From Methylobacterium cerastii (lineage in GTDB: Bacteria > Pseudomonadota > Alphaproteobacteria > Rhizobiales > Beijerinckiaceae): a stretch of 64,000 nucleotides of DNA. Positions 53,787 through 61,748 of the stretch are shown here, piece by piece; the stretch's first letter is position 1; each line of letters opens with the position of its first letter. The position numbers were made by a program, and so were the translations under genes. The notes below the pieces were generated by a model, which saw nothing but the letters and a program-made list of their open reading frames with translations, was not told the DNA's origin and made no database searches. The stretch covers positions 62,001-126,000 of the forward strand of contig NZ_BPQG01000004.1 in the NCBI RefSeq assembly GCF_022179125.1, in the 5' to 3' direction.

Positions 53787-54704
53787 TCAGCTCTTCGCCC
53801 CCGGCAGGGTCGCGCCCGAGACCTGGGCGTAGAGCCGCGCGACGGAGGAATCGTCGTCGCGCCCCATGCCCGAGCCCGAGGCCATCAGGAACATCTGCAG
53901 GGCGGCGGCCGCCACCGGCACGGGGTACTTCTCGACGCGGGCCATGTCCTGCACGATGCCGAGGTCCTTGACGAAGATGTCGACCGCGCTCTTCGGGCCG
54001 TAGTCGCCGTCGAGCACGTGCGGCATCCGGTTCTCGAACATCCACGAATTGCCGGCCGACTTGGTGATGACCTCGTAGACGCGCGCGAGGTCGAGGCCCT
54101 GCTTGGCGGCGAAGCTCATCGCCTCGCACGCCGCGGCGATGTGCACGCCGGCCAGCAGCTGGTTGATCATCTTGAACGCCGCGCCCTGGCCGGCGGCGTC
54201 GCCGAGCTCGTAGAGCGTGCCGGCCATCGCATCGAGGGCGGGACGGGCCGCGTCGAAGGCGGCTTGCGTGCCCGAGGCCAGGAAGGTCAGCGCCCCGTCG
54301 GCGGCGCGCGCCGCGCCCCCGCTCATCGGCGCGTCGAGGTAGTGGCGGCCGGTCGCCTCGAGGCGGGCGGCGAGGCGCCGGGCGACCGCCGGGTCCATGG
54401 TCGCGGAGGAGACGAACACCGCGCCCTCCGGCATCGCCGCCGCGGCGCCGTCCTCGCCGAACAGCACGGTCTCGGTCTGTGCGGCGTTGACGACGACGCA
54501 GATGACCACGCCCGCGCCCTCGGCCGCCTCCGCCGGGCTCGTCACGCCGCGCCCGCCGGCCGCCGAGAAGCGGGCGACGGCCTCGTGGTTCACGTCGCAG
54601 GCCGCGACCGTGAAGCCGGCGCGCAGCAGCGAGGCCGCCATGCCGAAGCCCATCGAGCCGAGCCCGATCACCGCGGCGTGGCGGGCGGAGGAGGTTGCTG
54701 TCAT
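53787..54704 (-). CDS. ltnD: L-threonate 2-dehydrogenase
   Basis: LtnD oxidises L-threonate to 2-oxo-tetronate with NAD. The 305-residue beta-hydroxyacid dehydrogenase has the nucleotide loop VIGLGSMGFGMAASLL, the substrate loop DAPMSGGAARA near residue 124, the catalytic lysine in GQGAAFKMINQLL near residue 176 and KDLGIVQD. It lies first after the transporter in the reverse-strand operon. The C-terminal part of related enzymes acts on D-threonate, so the exact stereoisomer is inferred from family and context. Confidence 0.9.
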   Translation of the reverse strand: MTATSSARHAAVIGLGSMGFGMAASLLRAGFTVAACDVNHEAVARFSAAGGRGVTSPAEAAEGAGVVICVVVNAAQTETVLFGEDGAAAAMPEGAVFVSSATMDPAVARRLAARLEATGRHYLDAPMSGGAARAADGALTFLASGTQAAFDAARPALDAMAGTLYELGDAAGQGAAFKMINQLLAGVHIAAACEAMSFAAKQGLDLARVYEVITKSAGNSWMFENRMPHVLDGDYGPKSAVDIFVKDLGIVQDMARVEKYPVPVAAAALQMFLMASGSGMGRDDDSSVARLYAQVSGATLPGAKS

Positions 54705-54746
54705 CGCGGATGTCCGGTTGAAGCCTTGGGCGGCGGGTGCCGGGGT

Positions 54747-56054
54747 CTAGCGGTTCACCAGGCCCTTGGGCGTCACGAAGGTCGCGATCGAACCGAGCAC
54801 CAGCATCGCGGCGAGCGCGTACATGCCGGTGGCGGTGTTGCCGCTGTAGTCCTTCAGGGCGCCGATCACGTAGGGGCTGGCGAAGCCCGCGAGGTTGCCG
54901 ACCGAGTTGATCAGCGCGATGCCGGCGGCGGCGCCCGCACCCGAGAGGAAGGCGGTGGGCAGCGACCAGAACAGCGGCGCGCAGGTGAGCACCCCGCCGG
55001 CCGCCACCGAGAGCGCCATGATCGCGATCGTGGTGCTGCCGGCGGTGGCCGCGACCACGAAGCCGACGGCGCCGCAGAGCGCCGGCACGATCAAGTGCCA
55101 GCGCCGCTCGCGCATCCGGTCGGCGCTGCGTCCGAGCAGGATCATCACGAACACCGCGAACAGGAACGGGATCGCGCTGATGAGGCCGATGTTGAGGTTG
55201 CCCTGCACGCCGGTGGATTTCACCAGGGTCGGCATCCAGAAGGTCAGGCCGTACTGGCCGGTGACGAAGCAGAAGTAGATGAAGCTCATGAACCAGACGC
55301 GGCCGTTCTTGAACACGGTCGCGATCGAGTGCGGGCTCGTCTCCTTGCCGACGTTGTCGGCGGCGATGTCGCGCTCGATCACCGCCTTCTCGGCGTCGTT
55401 CAGCCACTTGGCCTCGGAGGCGCGGTTGTCGAGGTAGAAGAACACCGCGACGCCGACCAGCACCGCCTCGATCACGAACATCCACTGCCAGCCGGCCAGG
55501 CCGTGTGCGCCGTTGAACGCGTCCATGATCCAGCCCGAGAGCGGGTTGCCGAAGATGCCCGAGACGGGGATCGCCGCCATGAACACGGCGATGACCTTGG
55601 CGCGGCGATGGGCCGGGAACCAGGCCGTCGTGTAGAGGATCACGCCCGGGTAGAAGCCGGCCTCGGCGAGCCCGAGCAGGAAGCGCATGATGTAGAAGGT
55701 GGTCGCCGAGTTCACGAACAGGAACGCGCCCGAGATGATCCCCCACGTGACCATGATCCGGGCGATCCAGATCCGTGCGCCGACCTTGTGGAGGATCACG
55801 TTCGAGGGCACCTCGAACAGGAAGTATCCGATGAAGAACACGCCCGCGCCGAAGCCGTAGACCGTCTCGCTGAAGCCGAGGTCCTGGGACATCTGCAGCT
55901 TGGCGAAGCCGACGTTCACCCGGTCGAGGTAGGCGACGACGTAGCAGAGCATCAGGAACGGCACGAGGCGCCAGAACACCTTCGTATAGGTCTGCTCGAC
56001 CAAGTCCTTCGACGGCACGGCGCTGCCCGGCAGCACGGCGGCTGGTGAACTCAT
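54747..56054 (-). CDS. MFS transporter, probable tetronate uptake (ACS family)
   Basis: This 435-residue protein has twelve membrane helices and belongs to the anion:cation symporter branch of the MFS. The motif YVVAYLDRVNVGFA lies in the first helix and RFLLGLAEAGFYPG in the fifth, with ILLGRSADRMRERRWH in the middle loop. GGAGG lies five bases before the ATG. As the first gene downstream of the LacI-family operator, it likely imports threonate or erythronate. The substrate is inferred from context. Confidence 0.9.
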   Translation of the reverse strand: MSSPAAVLPGSAVPSKDLVEQTYTKVFWRLVPFLMLCYVVAYLDRVNVGFAKLQMSQDLGFSETVYGFGAGVFFIGYFLFEVPSNVILHKVGARIWIARIMVTWGIISGAFLFVNSATTFYIMRFLLGLAEAGFYPGVILYTTAWFPAHRRAKVIAVFMAAIPVSGIFGNPLSGWIMDAFNGAHGLAGWQWMFVIEAVLVGVAVFFYLDNRASEAKWLNDAEKAVIERDIAADNVGKETSPHSIATVFKNGRVWFMSFIYFCFVTGQYGLTFWMPTLVKSTGVQGNLNIGLISAIPFLFAVFVMILLGRSADRMRERRWHLIVPALCGAVGFVVAATAGSTTIAIMALSVAAGGVLTCAPLFWSLPTAFLSGAGAAAGIALINSVGNLAGFASPYVIGALKDYSGNTATGMYALAAMLVLGSIATFVTPKGLVNR

Positions 56055-56142
56055 GGCGTCCTCCAAGGCCGACGTCTTGGCGCGTCGGCGTCATGATTGA
56101 TTCTGCGCCGTGATGCGGCGCTTGGATTCTGCCTAAAGTATT

Positions 56143-56158
56143 TTGGCAGCGCTGCCAA
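56143..56158. promoter_or_regulatory. LacI-family operator between transporter and regulator
   Basis: TTGGCAGCGCTGCCAA is a perfect 16-base palindrome with the central CG step typical of LacI/GalR operators. It lies 89 bases from the transporter start and 65 bases from the regulator start, in the only divergent gap of the cluster. It is the obvious binding site for the neighbouring regulator. Confidence 0.85.
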
Positions 56159-56222
56159 TCGAGTTGCGGGTGACAGCGATGCTCGATATGTCGCTTCTGA
56201 TCTCGCCGCGCGAAGGGCCACC

Positions 56223-57230
56223 ATGAACCTGCATCGGCGCCTCGTGACGCTGGCGGACGTCGCCCGGGAATCGGGGTTCGGCGAGAGCACCGTCTCGCGG
56301 GTGCTGCGCAACCAGGGCTCGTTCTCGAAGCGCACCGCCGACCGCGTGGCCGAGGCGGTGGCCAAGCTCGGCTACGTGCCGAACCGCCTGGCCGGGTCGC
56401 TGGCCGGCAACGCGGCGTCGGCCGGCTCGCAGCTCGTCGGCATCGTGATCCCGTCGCTCGCCAACATCGTCTTCCCCGACCTGCTGCGCGGGCTGACGGG
56501 GGCGCTCGACCGCACCGGCTTCCAGAGCGTGATCGGCGTCTCCGACTACGATCCCGACCGCGAGGAGGCGCTGGTCGCCGCCCTGCTGTCGTGGCGCCCG
56601 GCCGGGCTCGTCCTCACCGGCCTGGAGCACAATCCCGACACCGTGGCGCTGCTGCGCGCCGCCGGCATCCGCGTCGTCGAGATGATCGACACGGACGGGC
56701 CGGGCCTCGACCTCGTCGTCGGCTTCTCCAACCGGGCGGTCGGCGAGGCCAGCGCCGCGCATCTGGTGGCGCGGGGCTACCGCCGCATCGGCTATGTCGG
56801 CCACGACATCCTTCGGGATCTCAGGGCGGGGAAGCGGCTCGCGGGGTTCGAGGCGGCCCTGCAAGGCACGGGGTACGGGCTGATCGACCGCGAGATCGTC
56901 GCCGAACCGTCCTCCGCTACGGCGGGGCGGGCGGCGCTCGACCGGCTGCTCGACCGCACGCCGGACCTCGACGCCGTGTACTTCTCCAACGACGACATGG
57001 CGCTCGGCGGCTACTTCTGCTGCCTGGCGCGCGGGTGGTCGATCCCGCACCGGCTCGCGCTGTTCGGCTACAACGGCCTCGACATCACCGCGGCGATGCC
57101 GCAGCCGCTCTCGACGATCCGCACGCCGCGGCTGCGGATCGGCGAAATCGCCGCCGAGCGTCTGGCGGCGGGCGGACCGGCCGAGACGATCGACCTCGGC
57201 TTCGCGCTGGTCGCGGGCGCGACCGCATGA
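56223..57230 (+). CDS. LacI-family transcriptional regulator of tetronate genes
   Basis: This 335-residue regulator has the LacI helix-turn-helix (TLADVARESGFGESTVSRVL) at residues 9-28, a hinge helix (NRLAGSLAG) and a periplasmic-binding-type effector domain. That domain has VGIVIPSLANIVFPDLLRG and DAVYFSNDDMALGGYFC. This branch resembles the GntR-like LacI members that respond to sugar acids. The ATG at 56223 was preferred over an upstream in-frame ATG. Its stop begins a chain of overlapping mini frames leading to otnC. Confidence 0.92.
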   Translation: MNLHRRLVTLADVARESGFGESTVSRVLRNQGSFSKRTADRVAEAVAKLGYVPNRLAGSLAGNAASAGSQLVGIVIPSLANIVFPDLLRGLTGALDRTGFQSVIGVSDYDPDREEALVAALLSWRPAGLVLTGLEHNPDTVALLRAAGIRVVEMIDTDGPGLDLVVGFSNRAVGEASAAHLVARGYRRIGYVGHDILRDLRAGKRLAGFEAALQGTGYGLIDREIVAEPSSATAGRAALDRLLDRTPDLDAVYFSNDDMALGGYFCCLARGWSIPHRLALFGYNGLDITAAMPQPLSTIRTPRLRIGEIAAERLAAGGPAETIDLGFALVAGATA

Positions 57231-57258
57231 GGGATCGGGCATGAGGGATCGGGCATGA
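57226..57258 (+). repeat. Tandem 14-base repeat forming start/stop chain before otnC
   Basis: CATGAGGGATCGGG occurs twice directly and is followed by CATGAGC. Each unit supplies ATGA, so the regulator stop overlaps an ATG. That ATG opens a five-codon frame ending in the next ATGA, twice, with otnC starting at the third. Two mini frames (57227-57244 and 57241-57258) encode MRDRA. Confidence 0.85.
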
Positions 57259-57929
57259 GCGAGTCGAAGCAGCGCGAGGACATCTGCCGCCACGGGCGCT
57301 CGCTGTTCGAGCGCGGCCTGACGCCCGGCTCCTCGGGCAACATCTCCCTGCGCCTGCCCGACGGCGGCTGGCTGGTGACGCCGACCAACGTCTCGCTCGG
57401 CTTCCTCGACCCGGCCCGGATCTCGCGCCTCGACGCCGCGGGTCGGGTGGTCTCCGGCGACAAGCCGACCAAGGAGATCCCGCTGCACACCGCGCTCTAC
57501 GAGAGCCGCGCCGAGGCTCGCGCCATCGTCCACCTGCACTCGACCCACGCGGTGGCGGTGTCGATGCTGCCCGAGATCGACCCGAAGGCGGTGCTGCCGC
57601 CGCTGACGCCGTACTACCTGATGCGCACCGGCGGCACGGCCCTCGTGCCGTACTACCGCCCCGGCGATCCGGCGGTGGCCGATGCGATCCGGGGTCTGGC
57701 GGGGAAGTACGCCTCCGTGCTGCTCGCCAACCACGGCCCGGTGGTGGCCGGCGAGAGCCTGGAGGCCGCCGTCTTCGCCACCGAGGAGCTGGAGGAGACG
57801 GCCAAGCTCTACCTGCTCCTGCGCAACCTCAATCCGCGCCAGCTCAGCCCGGCCCAGGTCGCCGACCTGGTCTCGCATTTCGGGCTGACGCTGCCGGAGC
57901 ATGATGGGCACGCGCACGGCTGTTCATGA
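57255..57929 (+). CDS. otnC: 3-oxo-tetronate 4-phosphate decarboxylase (class II aldolase type)
   Basis: OtnC decarboxylates 3-oxo-tetronate 4-phosphate to dihydroxyacetone phosphate. The 224-residue class II aldolase/adducin-fold protein has SSGNISLRLPDG near residue 26, the acid KEIPLH near residue 74, zinc histidines in HLHSTHA, and NHGPVV later. It is coupled to the regulator gene through a mini-frame chain. Its presence completes the pathway whose other enzymes lie on the reverse strand. Confidence 0.92.
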   Translation: MSESKQREDICRHGRSLFERGLTPGSSGNISLRLPDGGWLVTPTNVSLGFLDPARISRLDAAGRVVSGDKPTKEIPLHTALYESRAEARAIVHLHSTHAVAVSMLPEIDPKAVLPPLTPYYLMRTGGTALVPYYRPGDPAVADAIRGLAGKYASVLLANHGPVVAGESLEAAVFATEELEETAKLYLLLRNLNPRQLSPAQVADLVSHFGLTLPEHDGHAHGCS

Positions 57930-57941
57930 TTTTCACGCCAT

Positions 57942-57984
57942 CCCCGTCATTCCGGCTCCGCTGCGCGGCCCCGGAATGGCGGGG
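57942..57984. repeat. Palindromic element between convergent otnC and GIY-YIG genes
   Basis: CCCCGTCATTCCGG (57942-57955) and CCGGAATGGCGGGG (57971-57984) pair at 13 of 14 positions, around a GC-rich loop. It resembles the REP-like CCCCGTCATTCCGG elements known between genes in Hyphomicrobiales. It may also act as a two-way terminator stem here. Confidence 0.6.
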
Positions 57985-57991
57985 TGGTGTT

Positions 57992-58291
57992 TCAAAGCCC
58001 CGTCCAGCCCGTAAGCGTCGGATAGAGCTCCGACCATTCGGGATTGAAGTCCTCGATGAGTCGGACCTTCCAGTCGCGCCGCCACTTCTTGAGCGCCTTC
58101 TCGCGGTCGATCGCGTCGACGATCCGATCGTAGAATTCGTACCAAACGAGGCGATTCACGTCGTAGGTCGCAGTGAACCCGCGATATCTCTTCGTCCTGT
58201 GCTCATGAACACGACGCGCAAGGTCGTTTGTCACGCCCAGGTAGAGGGTGCCATGCCGACGGCTGGCAAGCAGGTATACGGCACTCGGCAG
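57992..58291 (-). CDS. GIY-YIG domain protein, non-standard start
   Basis: The GIY-YIG motif is present as VYLLAS and LYLGVT (residues about 5-22), followed by NDLARRVHEHR with the catalytic arginine and a conserved glutamate region (FNPEW). Family members normally begin MPSAVYLLAS or similar, but here the aligned codon is CTG (58291), with a stop further upstream and no ATG, GTG or TTG before the motif. The first usual start (GTG at 58234) would cut the GIY-YIG strand off. From CTG it has 99 residues. It is either a CTG start or a gene with a damaged start. Confidence 0.75.
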   Translation of the reverse strand: MPSAVYLLASRRHGTLYLGVTNDLARRVHEHRTKRYRGFTATYDVNRLVWYEFYDRIVDAIDREKALKKWRRDWKVRLIEDFNPEWSELYPTLTGWTGL

Positions 58292-58341
58292 GTCCGACGA
58301 CGGTATCGGTTTCGATGCTCAAGAGCAGTATCGCGAACATC

Positions 58342-59091
58342 TCAATCCTTCGAGAGCATCCCGCGCCCGATGGAGAACACCCGCCCGTCGCCCAGCAAGT
58401 GCGCGGTGAAGTCCTTGGAAAACAGCGGCTCGAACGCCGCGTCGCGGACGTTGAGGCCGCCGGCGTAGGCGCCGAAGGCCGGCATCACCAGGCGGGTTCC
58501 GTCGGTGACGAAGCAGCGGCGGCGCACCGCCCGGCCGCGCATCGCGACCTTGCCGCACGGGTGGAGGTGGCCGGCGACCTCGCCGGGCGCCGCGCCCGGG
58601 GTCGGCTCGTGGCGCAGCGTCAGGCCGCCGAGCCGCAGCACGTCGGCGTAGCGCCCGCCGACGCCCTCGCTCACCGCGGCGTCGTGGTTGCCGGCGATCC
58701 AGACCCAGTCGCGGCCCTGCTGCAGCGCCGCGACCATCGCCCGGTCGCCCGGCTCCATCCGCTCCGGCCCGCGCGCGTCGTGGAAGCTGTCCCCCAAGGC
58801 CACGATGCAGGCCGGGTCGAAGCGGGCCACGGCCTCGTGCAGGCAGGCCAGGGTCTCGCGGGTGTCGTAAGGCGGCAAGAACTGGCCGGTGCGGGCCGCA
58901 TACGCCGAGCCCTTCTCCAGGTGGAGATCGGACACGATCAGGGTGCGGTGCGCGGGCGCCCACAGGCCGCCGCACAGGTCGAGGGTGAGAACCTCGCCGG
59001 CGAGCGTCAGGCCGGGGGATTTTTGAGTCTTCTCGAGTCTCAGGCCGAGCGCCAAGATGGTGTCCTCGTCGGTGGGGAAGGGGGCCGTCAC
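58342..59091 (-). CDS. pdeM: Ligase-associated DNA damage response endonuclease
   Basis: PdeM is a calcineurin-like metallophosphoesterase found beside bacterial ATP-dependent ligase repair genes. The 249-residue protein has the metal motifs SDLHLEKG (D-x-H), VALGDSFHD (GD-x-x-D), IAGNHD (GNHD) and AGHLHP (GH-x-H). The GTG start overlaps the helicase stop as GTGA, so the two are coupled. In-frame extension upstream would run into the helicase and was rejected. The ligase and MBL exonuclease that usually complete this cluster are not in the window. Confidence 0.92.
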   Translation of the reverse strand: MTAPFPTDEDTILALGLRLEKTQKSPGLTLAGEVLTLDLCGGLWAPAHRTLIVSDLHLEKGSAYAARTGQFLPPYDTRETLACLHEAVARFDPACIVALGDSFHDARGPERMEPGDRAMVAALQQGRDWVWIAGNHDAAVSEGVGGRYADVLRLGGLTLRHEPTPGAAPGEVAGHLHPCGKVAMRGRAVRRRCFVTDGTRLVMPAFGAYAGGLNVRDAAFEPLFSKDFTAHLLGDGRVFSIGRGMLSKD

Positions 59092-61748
59092 CCCAGCGCC
59101 TCTTCGAGAAGCTGGGCCTCGGCCTCGGCCAGGATCTCGTCGGCGCCCTCGCCGTAGACCCGTTCCCGCCCGATCTCCAGCATCACGGAGACCGAAAGCG
59201 GCGAGACGCGGTCGAGGGCCTTGTGGGTGATTCGCCCCTGGATGCGCTCCAACATCATGCCGAGCCGCCTCACGTCGAGGAGTCCGGTTGCCGCATCCTG
59301 GCGCGCGGCGCGCATCAGCAGGTGGTCGGGCTGGTGCTTGCGCAGCACGTCGTAGATCAGGTCGGTGGAGATCGTCACCTGCCGCCCGGTCTTCTTCAGC
59401 CCGGGATGGCGGCGCTCGATCAGCCCGGCGATGACCGCGCATTGGCGGAAGGTGCGCTTCATCATCGAGGATTCGTCGAGCCACGCTTCGAGGTCGTCGC
59501 CGAGCATGTCCTGCGCGAACAGGTCTTCGAGGAAGCGGGGCTCCAGCGCGATCCGCTCGGAGAGGTCGCGGGTCATGAAGATCGCGATGCCGTAATCGTT
59601 GGCGGCGAAGCCCAGCGGCCGCAGGCGGGCGCGCTCCAGCCGCCGCGTCAGCAGCATGCCGAGCGTCTGGTGCGCGAGCCGGCCCTCGAACGGGAAGGCC
59701 GTGAGGTAGTGGCGCCCCGCCCGCGGGAAGGTCTCGACCAGGAGGTCGCGCTCGCCCGGCAGCAGCGACCGGCTGCGCTGGAGCAGCAGGTAGTCGGCGA
59801 CCTGCCGCGGCAGCCGGTCCCACTCGAACGGGTCGGCGATGATCGCGCGCACGCGCGCAGCGAGGTAGGTCGAGAGCGGGAACTTCGAGCCGGCATAGGA
59901 GGGGATCGCCGGGTCGGTGCCGGGCCCGGCGCGGGTGGCCATCGCCTCGTCCTCGGCCAAGCCCTCGAAGCGCAGGACCTCGCCGGCGAACAGGAAGGTG
60001 TCGCCCGGCGTGAGGGTGTCGGCGAAATCCTCCTCGATCTCGCCGAGCACCCGGCCGGTCTTCGGCAGCACCGTGCCGGGCTTGCCGCGCAGCGAGCGGG
60101 CGAGCCGGACCTTCACCTTCGCCGCCTCGACGATGGTGCCGACGTTCATCCGGTAAGCTTGCGCGACGCGCGCATCGCGCACCCGCCACAGGCCGTCCGG
60201 CCCGCGCAGGATCTTGGCGAAGCGCTCGTAGGCGCGCAGCGCGTAGCCGCCGGTGGCGACGTAGTCGACGACCGCCTCGAAATCCTCCCAGGACAGGGTC
60301 GCGTAGGGGGCGGCCGAGATCACCTCGTCGTAGAGCGCCACCGGGTCGAACGCGTCGGCGCAGGCCATGCCGAGCACATGCTGGGCGAGCACGTCCGGCG
60401 CGCCGAGGCGGGCGTCGGGCGTGTCCTGCGCCGCCTCCTCGACGGCATCGAGCGCCGCCCGGCATTCGAGGATCTCGAAGCGGTTGCCGGGGACGAGGTA
60501 GGCCTTCGACGGCTCGTCCATGCGGTGGTTGGCGCGCCCGATCCGCTGCATGATCCGGCTCGCGCCCTTCGGCGCGCCGACGTTGATCACGAGGTCGACG
60601 TCGCCCCAGTCGATGCCGAGGTCGAGCGTCGCGGTGCAGACGATGGCGCGAAGCGAGCCCGCCGCCATCGCCGCCTCGACGCGGCGGCGCTGGGTGGCGT
60701 CGAGCGAGCCGTGGTGGAGGGCGATCGGCAGCACGTCGTCGTTGAGGCGCCACAGCTCCTGGAAGGTGTACTCCGCCTGGAGACGGGTGTTGACGAAGAC
60801 AAGCACCGTGCGGTGCGCCCGGATCAGGTCGTAGATCGCCGGCATGGAATGCCAGGCCGTGTGCCCGGCGAGCGGCAGGGTCTTGCCGATGTCGAGCAGG
60901 TGCAGGTTCGGCGCGGCCCCGCCGCGCACGACGACGAGGTCGGCCATGGGGCTCGACGCGCTCCCTCTCCCAGGAGGAGAGGGTTGGGGTGAGGGGCGTG
61001 CCGTATCCGGAGGGGCCACGCCCCTCATCCTTGCCTTCTCCCCCTGGGAGAAGGGACCTGCGCCGTCACCGGTATCCGGGTCCGATTCGGAGAGCGCGTT
61101 CTGCGGCACGAGATACTGCCGCAGCGCGTCCGGCTCGCGCACCGTCGCCGACAGGCCGATCGCGGCGAGGCCGGGGCTGAGCCGGTGCAAGCGGGCCAGC
61201 GCGAGCGACAGCAGGTCGCCGCGCTTCGAGGTGACCAGGGCGTGGAGCTCGTCCAGCACCACGCAGCGCAGCTGGGAGAAGAAGTCCGCCGCCTCCCGGT
61301 GCGCGATGAGGAGGGCGAGCTGCTCCGGCGTGGTGAGCAGGATGTCCGGCGGGCGCTCGATCTGGCGGGTGCGCTTGTGCGCCGGGGTGTCGCCGGTGCG
61401 GGTCTCGATCCGCAGCGACAGGCCGATGCCCTCCACCGGTGCCTCGAGGTTGCGCGCGATGTCGACCGCAAGCGCCTTCAGCGGCGAGATGTAGAGCGTG
61501 TGGAGTTTTCGCTCGGACGGCTTCGCCCGGCTCTCCGACAGGGCGACGAGGCTCGGCAGGAAGCCGGCGAGCGTCTTGCCGGCGCCGGTCGGGGCCACGA
61601 GCAGCGCCGAGCGGCCGGCGCCCGCGATGCGCAGCAGCTCGAGCTGGTGCGGCCGCGGCGTCCAGCCCCGCGCGGAAAACCACGCGGCGAAGGCCGGCGG
61701 CAGGACGCCCGTGTCGTCCGTTTTCCCAGGCCCCTTGCGCCCGCTCAG
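59088..61748 (-). CDS. Ligase-associated DEXH-box DNA helicase (Lhr family) with repeat insertion
   Basis: This Lhr-type superfamily 2 helicase of about 886 residues is expected to unwind DNA in end repair with PdeM. It has Walker A APTGAGKT near residue 52, the DELH box near 160, SATV motif, then the second RecA domain with QRIGRANHR, and the Lhr-CTD with its beta and winged-helix parts. No ATG, GTG or TTG lies in frame before the first conserved residues. The CTG used here overlaps the preceding gene stop as CTGA. About 43 residues after the SATV motif are translated intergenic repeat (see findings). Confidence 0.85.
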   Translation of the reverse strand: MSGRKGPGKTDDTGVLPPAFAAWFSARGWTPRPHQLELLRIAGAGRSALLVAPTGAGKTLAGFLPSLVALSESRAKPSERKLHTLYISPLKALAVDIARNLEAPVEGIGLSLRIETRTGDTPAHKRTRQIERPPDILLTTPEQLALLIAHREAADFFSQLRCVVLDELHALVTSKRGDLLSLALARLHRLSPGLAAIGLSATVREPDALRQYLVPQNALSESDPDTGDGAGPFSQGEKARMRGVAPPDTARPSPQPSPPGRGSASSPMADLVVVRGGAAPNLHLLDIGKTLPLAGHTAWHSMPAIYDLIRAHRTVLVFVNTRLQAEYTFQELWRLNDDVLPIALHHGSLDATQRRRVEAAMAAGSLRAIVCTATLDLGIDWGDVDLVINVGAPKGASRIMQRIGRANHRMDEPSKAYLVPGNRFEILECRAALDAVEEAAQDTPDARLGAPDVLAQHVLGMACADAFDPVALYDEVISAAPYATLSWEDFEAVVDYVATGGYALRAYERFAKILRGPDGLWRVRDARVAQAYRMNVGTIVEAAKVKVRLARSLRGKPGTVLPKTGRVLGEIEEDFADTLTPGDTFLFAGEVLRFEGLAEDEAMATRAGPGTDPAIPSYAGSKFPLSTYLAARVRAIIADPFEWDRLPRQVADYLLLQRSRSLLPGERDLLVETFPRAGRHYLTAFPFEGRLAHQTLGMLLTRRLERARLRPLGFAANDYGIAIFMTRDLSERIALEPRFLEDLFAQDMLGDDLEAWLDESSMMKRTFRQCAVIAGLIERRHPGLKKTGRQVTISTDLIYDVLRKHQPDHLLMRAARQDAATGLLDVRRLGMMLERIQGRITHKALDRVSPLSVSVMLEIGRERVYGEGADEILAEAEAQLLEEALG
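60957..61056. repeat. Repeat element inserted in the helicase gene
   Basis: Two palindromes, CCCTCTCCCAGGAGGAGAGGG and its partner CCTTCTCCCCCTGGGAGAAGG (positions 60963-60983 and 61035-61055), flank complementary GTGAGGGGCG/CGCCCCTCATCC arms. These are the marks of a mobile intergenic repeat. It is read in frame as part of the helicase protein (PSPQPSPPGRGS). Confidence 0.8.

Noticed and set aside
57933-58145. Reverse frame beside the GIY-YIG gene
   Set aside because: It overlaps the palindromic element and the GIY-YIG gene in another frame and shows no recognisable domain.
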